Positions 10,832 through 21,727 of a stretch of 34,501 bases of DNA are shown here, in pieces. Numbering within the stretch: position 1 is the first letter of the stretch; every line of letters starts with the position of its first letter. This stretch comes from Flammula alnicola. Taxonomy: Eukaryota > Basidiomycota > Agaricomycetes > Agaricales > Strophariaceae. The stretch is from NCBI GenBank assembly GCA_015499995.1, contig JADNRV010000441.1, forward strand, positions 1 to 34,501, given 5' to 3'. Below the pieces are notes generated by a model. It was not told where the DNA came from, did no database searches, and saw only the letters and a program-made list of their open reading frames with translations. Both the position numbers and the translations under genes were made by a program.

Positions 10832-13800
10832 TTAGTTGGTAATTGAACCCGTCAATCGTATATCACGACTGCTGGCGCCAATTAAGATGCCCGTTTGACC
10901 GCTGGGAATCGACCAAAGTTGATTAACAACATCCCAGATTGACAAATCGAATCGCGAGAGTTGCATCGTAACTGTTGTGCTCTGTCCTGGTATCAAAAAT
11001 ACACTGTCAAATCCTTTCAGGCTTTTGGGCGGAGAATTTGCTGAAGCTGGAAGAGCAAGGTAAAGTTGTGGGATCTGGAGTTGTCTGGATCAATTTACAT
11101 ACAAACAACGAAATATACGGGATCGCACCTCGTGGCCTGCCACCGTACCATTGTTCGTTAACGAAAAGGAGACAGTGATAACGTTGGTATGGAGCCTTAT
11201 TGCCAGAGTCAGCAACAATTCTGTAAGAACCTGGAGAAAGGAAATACTAACCATGGGTCGAGTGAAGAACCCAGTCCCGAAGGTGGGGTCCCGGCACCAG
11301 ATGAGCCAGAAATACTTAAACTCGAATATTGGAAGGTTGTGTATGACAGTCCAAATCCATATTCGAATCTTGGAGCGATATTGGCCTGGTCAAAATGTCT
11401 GTAGTCTATGAAAAGGCCCTCGCTGTATGGAATTTGCACGGTTCCAGAGCCGCTGGTGATGACCTGAGCAGAGTAATCGGTTGCTGCTTTTGCAATTGTG
11501 TAAGGTAGTCGACCGCTGGAGATAAAGTGTGACTATAGAAATACTCGATTCTTTGGCTCACATACCTTGGGTTGTACGCGCCATATAAAACATCCACCAA
11601 TGCGTTGCCTTTGTCGACAAAATAAGTAAATTGTCGTTTAGGCATTGCGAGAAAAAACTAAACCAGCTTCTTGGCCTCCAAGTCCACTCCAAACCTGAAA
11701 CCCGGTGCTGATCAGCCCCACACCAATTTTATATTACCTGACTTACCACGGCGGTAACTGAGACAAAAAGAATGGTAAATAGCTTTGAAGGACGGTAGGA
11801 AGAAGCATTTACCATTGACATTATTGATCCATGGTTCCATGATGATGGGACCCACACTCTGGACAACCACGATGGTATGGGAATTGATGCTAGCAACCTG
11901 GGCCACCAAGGCGTCCTGAACAAACGGTCAGGTTATCATCACAAAGTAGCAGATTCGCAATATTCACCCCACTGTGCCACGCTTGTAAATTATTGCGGTC
12001 ACCAGCATTGCCTAAAATAATATGTATGGGATGAGAAAGGCAAGGCAGATAATCGAAGCACCTTCAACAGTAATATATCCTTCCCCGGAATCGGCTATAG
12101 TAAAGTTTGGTTAGAACGGTGAAGGGATCGTTAAATTGTATTTTACTAATACCTGTAATGAAGACCAAGGCTACATCCTTTCCTTGAGCCGCAGCAGCAG
12201 CAGCATTGAGATCCGTGTCGCTTAACGATGAAGATATGGTGGTCCCGTCTGTCTGGGCCCTTGTGGTGATTGCGTCCGAAGGCTAACACAGGTTGTAAAT
12301 GTTTATAATTAAATGGTTGACCAAGAGAGCACTCACCGCAATGAGATATGGGAAGTTCGCTGTCCCGCTGCCCCAACCTATGCATGATATGATTTTTTGC
12401 CAAAAAAGAGAGGTATGGAGAAATGTACCCATGGCAAGCACTCCGTCATCTCCTCCTCTATCAGTATATCTGAAGCACGAAGTCAAAGAGAGCGAAAACA
12501 GTATGTTCCGCAAGATTTACCCATTTGGTCCCTTTGAACCAGCCCCAGCAGCATTACCAATAATACCAATGGATTTAGGAGCTTTCAGAGGCAACACATT
12601 CCCTACGTTCTTTAAGAGAACGGTGGATGCAGCGCCGATATCCCGGATAACACTAGAGCAGACCGTGGCAGTTAAACATAGCAGTTTCAAGACATATAGA
12701 TGGCACACTTTTTATGATCTGCTTGGACATTTACATGCGTGTTGACAGCGGTGTTTAGATTCCATGCGTCAAAGTTTACAGGTGGGAAGCCACTGTCCTG
12801 GCCCATGAGATACCTGGTTCAAATTAGAATGCGTGAGTCCAAATTACCTTCAAGTAGTCAAAATACGAGCGCACCAAGCAGCGAGGATACGAAGTGCCAT
12901 GTTCTAAAAGAATTGAACTGTGAACCTCGATATTCGATGGGCGTATAATTGGACGTACGTCGACGCGAGACTGCGGTACAGACCCAGATTGTACTGCAGA
13001 AACAAGAGAGCTCCCGAAGTAAGTTGTCCCTAAGACTACGTTGAGGTTTGCTAAACATAAATCAAAGACAATCTTCCCACCTGACCCCAAAGTAATGTCG
13101 CCTGAAAGATCATTCGTATATATTATAAGTCGTCAGACGGCGTAGACTGCTGAAACTGCGGTACCTGGCATGGTCATCTTGGATAATCGTTAGAGCAAGA
13201 TGGCCCATAGTTGAGCGAAGACCTACATCGAGTCCTTCATTTACAGAGGTCGTCGAGTGCTGTTAGGACTGTAAGACCAATTTCTGTGGATTCATGAATA
13301 AGCCTACCGTAGCCGACCAATCTGAACACCACATGACAATGAGTATGTCTGAAATTTTTGCGATGCCCTAGATGACGAACCGGACATGACATCTAGGAAT
13401 CACTCAGTCTGGAATCCAAGGCACAGTTGATGAGCGTGTCCACTTACAACCCGGGAAACCAAATTCTCCTTTCAGGATGCCGTTCAACGTCTTGTCGTTT
13501 TCACAAGCGAAACTGCCATTAACTTCTTTCTGGTGAGAAAAGGATCTGGAGCAAATGAAATTCCGTACTTTGATCTGTAGGAAATATTCGAGTCAAATAG
13601 TGCCTTAACCACGACCGACGAATCCAACGAAAAATAAGATACTCAACTGTAACTGCACATCACAGAAGCGACGTTAGCTTGGACGCTGCGCAGAAACTGC
13701 AGAACACCCTTTAGATCATGTAAAGATTAACGGATATGCTTATATCTTACAGGAAGGGCGTAGAGTTCGTGTTGCTTTTGGTGAGTACATTAACTTTTCG

Positions 13801-15345
13801 GAACAAGGAAGAATTAAAAATGACATACAGTCCTGTGTTGTTGGTCAGCGAGAAAGATGTATCATGAGAATGGCGTGCAAACCTGTCATCGACGTTGGAG
13901 GAACTGCTGGATCGGAAGTGTTCTTGCTCGTTGTTGATGTAATGCTTCGCAGTAGCTGATACACTTGTTAGAAAGATAAGTAGGGCTCGACGAGAGAGAA
14001 AAGACCTTGGACTCCGTTGGATTGTATACCCATAATGGTCTCGTATGCACCTTCTCCAGAAAGGTAAGGGTCGCCACCGAAACTATATTCCACAGTTCAG
14101 AATAATCGATTTTCCACGTAGTGAAAGACGTACCCTTCCCAATTTCTTCCGGCAGCAGCAACGCGCCCCAAATTCCTGATCCTCTTTCAGTAAGTGGTGT
14201 GCGAATGCACTCTGAGAACGTACATCATAGGACCCAAAGCGACGTGGACACCCTTTCCACGGAACTCAGCTCCAAGAGCCACTCCTCGCTGTCTCATCAA
14301 AGTTCGGTTAAAAGTTGCTGCCACATTGATTGCCCTGTTAAGAATTGTGTTAACTTTGAATATTAAATGACTGCAAGCTCGTTATGTTACGGTGGGAAAG
14401 CTGAAGCGTTGTCTGCATAACGAACACCAAGGGGGCTATCTGATATATTTCGTCCAAAATGAGATCATCAAAAAAATATTTGCCAGATAAAAGCAAGAAT
14501 ACCTTCTAGGCAAAGCCCTGGGAATGATATGGACGATATCGCAGGAATATTTCCGACGCAGTTACCTATGGCACATGCCAAGTGAAAAGTTGAGAACTAC
14601 ACGGAAGAAAGGTATAAAAGGGTTCGTGGGTCACCATTTTGCCATCCGACGCCTAAAGTTGTTAGGTATTTAGTTTATGTGGTACCTCGAGGCTCGAACA
14701 GCAAGCAACCGTACCTGTCGCTAAGTTCACTTTGTCTTGAAGAGAAAGCTTTTGAACTGCGGCCTGCGCCTAAGGCACAGTTCCGGAACTCAGTATGGAT
14801 AGACAACGGCTGTCGAAAACTCCATTGTTACCTTTGTATATGCAGCCTGCCATTCTGGTGACATATTTGCTGAATAGATTAAACGTCAATACCCGATCAC
14901 ATGATAATATCGAAATAAGTTACATGGAGTAGAGCTGGGGACGCTCGTGGTGCTCGTGGTGCTCGTAGTAGTAGTTGTTGTGGTTGTGGTTGTGGTTGTA
15001 GAGCGAGTAGTCGAAGACGCAGTCGTTGTTGTGATAAAGGTTGTTGAGGCCGACGACGAACTTGCGGATCCAGGGAGGCATTGGAAGTAGTCTGAAGTCT
15101 AGAATAAGCCGTCTATTCTCTGTGAAGTTAAGGAAGATGACCCACAATCATTCAGCGTCGTACAAGTCGATCCTCCAACGCAAGTTGTACCACCAGTCCT
15201 TGGAAAAAATGCGTTTGTGCCTGCTAGGTCCATGCAAAATGTTTATTTACCATCCAATACCTCCACATTGCTGGTATACAGCCTGCTGAGAGGCAACACT
15301 GCTCGCAAATGCCAGAAGAGCACCCAATAGCACGAAGCGTGCCAT
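10832..15345 (-). CDS. Secreted beta-glucosidase, family GH3 with N-terminal CBM1
   Basis: An extracellular enzyme that releases glucose from cellobiose and short beta-glucans. It starts [20 protein letters not shown], a clear signal peptide, and goes straight into a CBM1 ([34 protein letters not shown]; four Cys). A Thr/Ser linker follows (14935-15050), then the catalytic domain: [94 protein letters not shown], nucleophile motif YVMSDWSATHS, and GLDMTMPGDIT. The second and third regions ([46 protein letters not shown]) and the FnIII-like tail ending RLTGSITN are present. It resembles the CBM1-bearing GH3 enzyme CBGL of Phanerochaete chrysosporium. There are more than 20 exons, including coding exons of 6 nt (13569-13574), 12 nt (13381-13392) and 13 nt (13165-13177). 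The stop lies 279 bp upstream of the aconitase start on the same strand. Confidence 0.95.
13165..13177 (-). other. 13-nt coding microexon (GH3)
   Basis: It has an AG acceptor and a gtaccg donor. It encodes MTMPG (last codon split) between VNEGLD and DITLGSG, a conserved GH3 stretch. Confidence 0.85.
13381..13392 (-). other. 12-nt coding microexon carrying half of the nucleophile codon (GH3)
   Basis: It has a ttcctag acceptor and a gttcgt donor. It encodes Y-V-M-S plus the first base of the catalytic Asp codon; the next exon opens with AT TGG, giving YVMSDW. Confidence 0.85.
13569..13574 (-). other. 6-nt coding microexon (GH3)
   Basis: The hexamer ATCAAA lies between a ctacag acceptor and a gtacgg donor. 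With one base from the preceding exon and two from the next it gives N-Q-I, completing [15 protein letters not shown]. Flanking introns are 13575-13647 (73 nt) and 13523-13568 (46 nt). Confidence 0.85.
14935..15050 (-). repeat. Triplet-repeat tract coding the CBM1-GH3 linker
   Basis: Imperfect ACN/AGC triplets encode a Thr/Ser linker with a run of about ten Thr. It lies wholly in coding sequence. Such linkers are usually O-glycosylated, and their length tends to vary between alleles. Confidence 0.85.
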
Positions 15346-16261
15346 CTCGAAGAAGGAAAGTTTGCTGAGGCCAAGGTTAGGCCATGCCACTTCATCGAAT
15401 CCTTAACTATGGAGCTGTAGCGAGGAAACCTCGGCTTGTGAAGGCTGAGAAGACGAGGGTAACCATTAACTCTTAATGTTCATCTGACCGCTGAGTAGAC
15501 ATTGCGGATAAAGGACGGATTCACAACACGAGTCTCCGAGTCCGCATGCGCTGTTCAATGCTTCCGACAGTGGTTCGCTCGGCCAAATTGCGAAATTACA
15601 ACTGTAGCTTTGACGTCAAGTCTTAATCGACCAGCCTTGTGACCTCATAAAATGCTTGAGCTGACCAGGACAAAAGCCGAAATCATCATTGTGGTAACTG
15701 CAGCTCGACAACCGGAAAGAGAGGTGTCCACAAGGTACCCAAGGACATTATTGGCTGAGATGTCGCCTTCATGAACACTTATGCCCAGAATAGAACTCGG
15801 CGGAAGTCATAACCGAAGTCGCTCCAGAGGATAGACGATATACTGTATATGCAAAGCCAGGACGATCTACAGCACTGAGCACATAGTTGGCGCATAGAGG
15901 ATAGAGTAAGACTGGTCAGTGACAGAAGTACTCCAGGAACTTGAAGACAACTTGTTACTTCACCGACCCGGATCATGTGATAATGTCGTTGTTGTCGATT
16001 TAATTTTGGGTGAGCCGATAAACGAGTGCTTGTCCGACTGAAAGTCGCCATCGTCGACTCATCGGCGACGACTTGCAGAGGCATTGAAAAGATTTAAATA
16101 ACATACGAAAATTATGAGGGTATTCATTAGTGCGAACCATATCTAGCCGTTATTAATTAGACCAGACCACTCTGGTAACTGGTTTAGGTGTACATGTAAG
16201 TAAACGAGGATCCTCGAGGATCCTGAAGTGAACGATGATCGTGATAGTACAACCTGGCGAA
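15346..16261. other. Intergenic region holding the beta-glucosidase promoter
   Basis: About 915 bp between the GH3 start and the 3' end of the OSBP-related gene. I see no gene. The GH3 enzyme's promoter and any carbon-catabolite sites should lie here, but I could not single out a convincing cluster of repressor sites by eye. A BamHI/XhoI-like 18-bp palindrome at 16207-16224 lies next to the OSBP gene's stop. Confidence 0.5.
16207..16224. repeat. Perfect 18-bp palindrome downstream of the OSBP-related stop
   Basis: aggatcctcgaggatcct equals its own reverse complement. It begins 38 bp beyond the stop at 16262-16264, in the 3' UTR of the minus-strand gene, and could fold as a hairpin in the transcript. 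Confidence 0.8.
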
Positions 16262-19142
16262 TCACCACAAAGGTGGGACTTCTGCCTGTTTCCAACCTCG
16301 AAATCGGCTTTCCCAATAACCACCAGTGTACTGCCACTCGTCTCCCACTTGTTTAAACCACCTCGGTTGACGCTCTTCGCCTCTATTTCTTCTGTCGCGC
16401 TGCATCTGCTCGATCCTCAACTTTTCTTCCTCCGCGAGGTCCAATTCGCCGTTTTCGAGAGCTCTCACGTCCGGGCGATGACGGGAGTCTGTCGGGGGCA
16501 ACTTGCCGACCAGATCGTTTGTCAACTCATTGAGAGTAATGCCGTACGAGGTAAATCCATAAGATTCGGGGGCATTTTTTGGGAAGGAGTTTATCTTCCA
16601 GAGAACGTGGAGATGGGAAGCATCAAGCATTTGACACATCTGGTCGTCCCATTTTCCGTCTAAATGGCCGGCAATGTCTCCATTGGAATCGTGTATTGTC
16701 CCAGACACGACATTCGTAGGACCCCAATACCCGTTTTGTTTGAAATCGAGAACGCAACGAAGTGGGCTTGTGGTGCTTTCGATAGTCATTTTCCCAGTGT
16801 GTTCGAAATATTTCGTGCCGACCATGAGGTTGCGCATGAATGAAGACGGTTTCTTCCTACGGAAAACAAAACCGGTCAGCGGATCACCAACCTCGACATT
16901 TGCACTCATTCCCACCAAACATAGGTGTCACTTCCTATTTTCAAGCGGTTTATTCCCAGGGGTATTACTTCCAAACTTTTGCCTGGGATGCGTGAGATGG
17001 AAATTCTCCGGCAGCAGTCAACGTGCTACTGACCCCAGAATTTGGTCCTGCCAGAGGACGTAGCGCTTAGTTCCCAATTTTCTCCTTCAGCATGATACGC
17101 GATTTCAAGGGGGTTATGGCGGACTTTCTCTGCGATAAACTTCATGCGAATATCTTCGAAAGTCTCCGCAAGCATTGGGTTGCTCCGAAGAGGATTAAAG
17201 ATAGGACTATAACTGGAAGAAAGATGAACTCACAATCCTTTACGGCCAGTCCGATGTCGCGTATGCGCATAGCCGGACATAGCGAATGCAGCTATGTACG
17301 AGATACGTGCGATGGGATCGCTCACCCTTGCTGCTTCATCCAAAAGACTGAAGTATTCGACCTCTTCAGCAGCCCTTTGAAGTAATGTTAAAGGTTCATT
17401 AAAAGTAACAGGAAAAGTGATGGTCGAAAGGTCCTGAAAATGTTTGAGTTGAATAATTCCTTGCGGAGATGTAAAGCTTACTTTGCCGACATTCTTCTTC
17501 AGGATACCGAACAAGCTTCCTTCATCAGTCGGAGCAGGGCATGGCAGCTGGGTTCTTCGTATCACTTGCACCTGGCCGAAGGGTGTAGTTTCGGTTACCA
17601 GGATGGATGCAGACATCAGAAGAGCATCTTCGAAATCTGTATCAATGCTAGATGTGTCTGTACTGCTGTCATTGGTGACTGACAACATCCGACTGGGAGG
17701 CTCGGACGCGTCCTGCGGCACATCCATGATAAATTCCTGCGGCCCATCATCTTCAGCGTCAAACCACTCGACAAAACTCTCACTAGCGGTGGTCATCGAA
17801 TCACGCATTGACTTGCGGGTTACAGGTGTATTTACTCGCTGGGCATGCGTTGGTGCTTCTTCTTCTTCTTCGGGCGTATAAGGAAGAGGTGGAAGGGTTT
17901 GTTGGGCTGCATCGCTTAATGATGCTTGCATAGATTTCAAGAGGGCGGAGTATTGTGCTTTGAGAACATCGAATTTTGTCCTGACTTCCTGTAGTGACTC
18001 TGGTATTGAATGATTGGTATTTTGTTGGTTGTCGCCGTTGTTGTCCTGGTGCATTGAATGAGGGTGATGGTGCGCTAAAGATGTTTTTAGTTGTCTTGAA
18101 TGAAGCTGCATAGGGATAGACTCACGCCTCTTGAATATGCCGAACTTTGATTCTTTACCAGGCTTCTCGGACCTCTTATTGAGAGAATGATTTCTCGGAG
18201 GGCTTAGATCCACACAGAGATTCATGATTGAATTCTCTAGTTCGATGACGCTCTGCAACGAGGGCGAAAAGGTGAAACGTAAGTGCTTTGCTTTGAGGGA
18301 TTTACCTAAACTCACATTCCCTATCTCCTCCAAGAGAACGCCAGAACGGTTGAGGTTCACACTAGCTTGACGCGAAGATTGGCGGTGTGTAGAAGCCCTC
18401 TTAGCTTCAAACCCAGTAGTGACGAATTTCCTATGACGTTGTCAGCCCAAGTAAAAGTAGGCTTTGAAATGGATGACCTAAAAGCAGACATCCAGTCATT
18501 GAAGTCGTCGGTAGAAAGACATTTGATGTGAAACGTTGCAGTGTTGGAATCAATGTGAATATCTTTGCGACCCGGAGCTGTCGAAATCGCTGCATGATTC
18601 AGGTGTATCTGGTCCCTAATAGGTTGGCCAGGCTCGAATGCATATGACAGAAGGCCAGATTGATACAGAGTAAAGTAGCGCCGGGCAAAACCTGTGAAGC
18701 TGATGAGGGCAGTCTTTCATGAATAAGATGCTTTTCATACCTTGCATTTTCTTCCTTCTCTTCTTTAACACCCAACCTTCAAAGAGAATTGGCGGACCTG
18801 CCATGTGAACGACAGAGTTGGTTATAGAAGTAGATGAAAGTCCAAGATTGAGCGAGGCGGGTCCTAATCCCGAGATGGTGGAATCCTTTGGCGATTTCAT
18901 GATTGCTAGAAGGAATGGCGCAGTTCCCAACGCCAGATGTCCAGAGTCCTCGGGGGTTTCGACGTCGCGAGAGTGAAGGCGGAGATATGCCCAAATATGG
19001 ATGGTGGGGTGGTGCAAGATTGAGGATGCAGAATAAAAGGCATCGGCTTTGAATCGGACCTGTGTGGCATGGGAGTCGCGGCGTAAGAGCCGGGATGGAC
19101 GCAGAAAGACCCACCCTCGCTCGCATGAATCACTGCATGCAT
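16262..19142 (-). CDS. Oxysterol-binding protein-related protein, Osh3 type (PH-FFAT-ORD)
   Basis: A predicted sterol/phosphoinositide transfer protein at ER-plasma-membrane contacts. Visible in order: a poorly resolved N-terminus (HIWAYLRLHS, HLALGTAPFLL); a PH domain starting FEGWVLKKRRKKMQGFARRY and ending FNDWMSAFR, very like Osh3; a coiled segment (LQEVRTKFDVLKAQYSALL); an FFAT-like motif FVEWFDAEDDG, which would bind VAP/Scs2 on the ER; and the ORD (DLSTITFPVTFNEPLTLLQR, ISYIAAFAMSGYAHTRHR, NPMLAETFEDIRMKFIAEKV, PLGINRLKIGSDTYVW, MVGTKYFEHTGKMTI, ending QAEVPPLW). The usual OSBP fingerprint EQVSHHPP is here EKVRHNPL. The stop-free 48-nt intron 17434-17481 is in frame. The start at 19142 is the first ATG of the upstream frame (MHAVIHASEGGSF), but that frame joins the PH frame only if one base is added near 19006-19009, so the N-terminus is uncertain. 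Confidence 0.85.
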
Positions 19143-19303
19143 ATGGGTCCGGACTGGGGTTTATCCCACAAATTTGAATCGATGATGAGGATGTGTAAGC
19201 TGATAATCGACTCCGCAAGTACTATATAGGTGTTCATCCAATCATTCCAAGCTTTTCCACCTTCCCCCATCTCATCTACCACATATCTCGCCCAAATTAA
19301 ATC
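19143..19303. promoter_or_regulatory. Shared divergent promoter, OSH3-like / gnd1
   Basis: 161 bp separate the predicted start codons of two genes pointing away from each other. A TATA-like tatatag on the minus strand lies at about 19222-19228, placed for the OSBP-related gene. On the + strand, pyrimidine-rich sequence (cttttccaccttcccccatctcatct) precedes gnd1. Both genes may be co-regulated, although their functions are not obviously linked. Confidence 0.55.
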
Positions 19304-21267
19304 ATGGCAGCTCCAACGTAGTTATCCTCCGTTCTTCGCATGCTTTTAAGCTAACACAGCGTCGTAGTGGCGACATTGGTCTTATTGGCCTCGCCGTCAT
19401 GGTATGCCATGGTGTTCAACCCAAAGGCTTCGTGCCAGCTAATCATTTTTCAAGGGTCAAAATCTCATTTTGAACATGAACGACAAGGGTTTCACCGTTG
19501 TTGCTTTCAATCGCACAACCAGCAAAGTCGACCACTTCCTCGCCAACGAGGCTAAGGGTCAGTGGACACCGTAATCTAACTATGATGTCAATGATCAGTG
19601 ACACTGATCAACCTTGACAGGCACCAAAGTTCAAGGTGCCCACTCCATTCAGGAGCTCGTCGCCAAGCTTAAGCGCCCTCGTAAGATCATCCTTCTCGTG
19701 AAGGCTGGATCCGCGGTCGACGACTTCATTAAACAACTGGAGCCATATCTCGAGCAGGGCGATATCATCATCGATGGTGGAAACTCGCACTACCCAGATT
19801 CTATCCGTCGCGCCAAAGAGTTGGAGGCGAAAGGTCTCCTCTTCGTTGGCTCGGGTGTTTCTGGTGGTGAGGAAGGCGCTCGTTACGGGCCCTCTCTCAT
19901 GCCTGGTGGATCTCCCGCAGCTTGGCCTGCAATCAAGGAAATCTTCCAGAAAACCGCTGCTCAGGTCAACGGCGAGCCATGCTGCGACTGGGTCGGTGAG
20001 ACCGGTTCCGGCCATTATGTTAAGATGGTTCACAACGGTAAGTCTTACCCGGGTTCCCCGTCTTTTAGCAGGGTTAACTCTTTTCCAAGGTATCGAATAC
20101 GGTGACATGCAATTGATCGCGGAAGCGTACGACATTCTTAAGCGAGGTCTCGGATTGAAGGAAACTGAGATCGCCGATATCTTCTTGAAGTGGAACAAGG
20201 GTGTCCTTGATTCTTTCCTGATCGAAATCACTGCCAACATCCTCAAGTTCAATGACGATGATGGGGAACCCGTCGTTACCAAAATCCTCGATAAAGCTGG
20301 ACAAAAGGGAACTGGAAAGTGGACGGCTATCGCCGCGTTGGACGCTGGAACGGCTGGTGGGTTAAACAGTCTACCGTAGACTTCGCCTAGGCTAACCTTG
20401 AATTCGCAGTCACTCTCATCGGAGAAGCAGTCTTCGCCCGTTGCTTGTCTGCCATCAAGGAGGAGCGTGTCCGTGCTAGCAAAGTCATCGCAGGACCTCC
20501 CAAAGAACCTTTCCGCGGTGATAAGCAACTCTTCATCGATGACCTCGAACAGGCCCTCTATGCCTCCAAGATCATCTCCTACACTCAAGGCTTCATGCTC
20601 ATGAGGGAGACTGCCAAAGAAGTAAACTCAGAAACATTTAAAGATGGTCTTGATTATTTAACCTCTCACTGTTTTAGCTGAGCTGGAACCTCAACTACTC
20701 TGGAATAGCGGCCATGTGGCGCGGTGGATGCATCATCAAGAGTGTTTTCTTGGGCGATATTACTGCTGCTTATCAGAAAAAGCCTCAATTGGAATCCCTT
20801 CTCTTCGATGATTTCTTCAACAAGGGTCAGTCACTTTTCTGTATCATGGATAACCTACTCACGAAGAGATTACAGCCGTTCACAAAGCCCAGCCTGGCTG
20901 GAGGCGTGTTATTGCTCAGGCTGTTCTTTGGGGCATACCCACTCCTGCCTTCAGCACGGCTCTTGCATTCTTTGACGGTTACAGGAGTGAGATTGTGCCG
21001 GCAAACCTTCTCCAAGCTCAGGTACGATAAAATTTGAGTCTCATTCGCGAATGCATGCTGAATGTACAATACTAGCGGGATTACTTCGGAGCCCACACAT
21101 TCCGCGTTCTTCCCGGAAAGGAGAACGCCAAGTTCAAGACTGGCGAGGACATCCGTAAGTAGCAAGCTCTCTCATGGTTAACCTTTTCCTGACCCACGTT
21201 TATCTTGTTAGACGTCAACTGGACCGGCCGAGGAGGAAACGTCTCTGCATCCACCTACAACACATAA
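19304..21267 (+). CDS. gnd1: 6-phosphogluconate dehydrogenase, decarboxylating
   Basis: The third enzyme of the oxidative pentose-phosphate pathway: 6-phosphogluconate + NADP+ to ribulose-5-phosphate + CO2 + NADPH, in the cytosol. The first coding exon is only 14 nt (19304-19317), joined to 19368-19401 and an exon starting at 19455. This gives [20 protein letters not shown], the GxGxxG-like NADP-binding start. Further motifs are [27 protein letters not shown], the catalytic-region signature [92 protein letters not shown] and [16 protein letters not shown]. It ends [16 protein letters not shown]. Length and motifs match the family (about 490 residues) and no frame break was seen. A 19-nt inverted repeat lies in its third intron. 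Confidence 0.96.
19592..19610. repeat. Inverted repeat within a gnd1 intron
   Basis: tgatcagtg and cactgatca are perfect 9-bp arms around a single a, just upstream of the 3' splice site (ccttgacag). A stem here would lie in the branch-point region of the intron. Confidence 0.75.
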
Positions 21268-21727
21268 TTTCGAGGACTATGAAGAAGAAGACGTGAAGAA
21301 TGTTAGAAGGCCAATCAAATAGACCATTGTATTCCAGTACAAATCTGTATAGCAAACTATTCTCAAATATATTGCCAGCGTTGGGTTCAAACGAGACGAA
21401 TTAAAGTAAGGAAGCACCGTAATGATCGTATTACGTGTCAGGACGAGGATAGTTATATTTGGTGGTGGGCCGAGCAGCGTAAATCCGTTGTATAAATCCG
21501 AGCAAGGGCTTTAGAGCATTCACCTTTTTGCTGCTTTGCATGCCGCCACCTCCGACAATCGCTCGCGTTGTTCAGATTTCAGATCTAATCAACTTGATGA
21601 GATATCAGCTTTTGATAGTCATGTGACCCGGCCCGATCGATGCCTGATCAGGACAACTACGCGTTATTAATGTCTTCAAATTTCATGCTTGCATTCGTCC
21701 ACATCTCCACTAAGTAATCCAACACTA
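21268..21727. other. Intergenic region, gnd1 to ASNSD1-like gene
   Basis: 460 bp without a gene I can support. The first 100-150 bases are AT-rich and fit a gnd1 3' UTR. The rest should be promoter of the next gene. Confidence 0.5.

Noticed and set aside
19608..20588. 326-residue open frame on the minus strand
   Set aside because: It is a shadow of the well-conserved gnd1 coding sequence on the + strand and runs across gnd1 introns.
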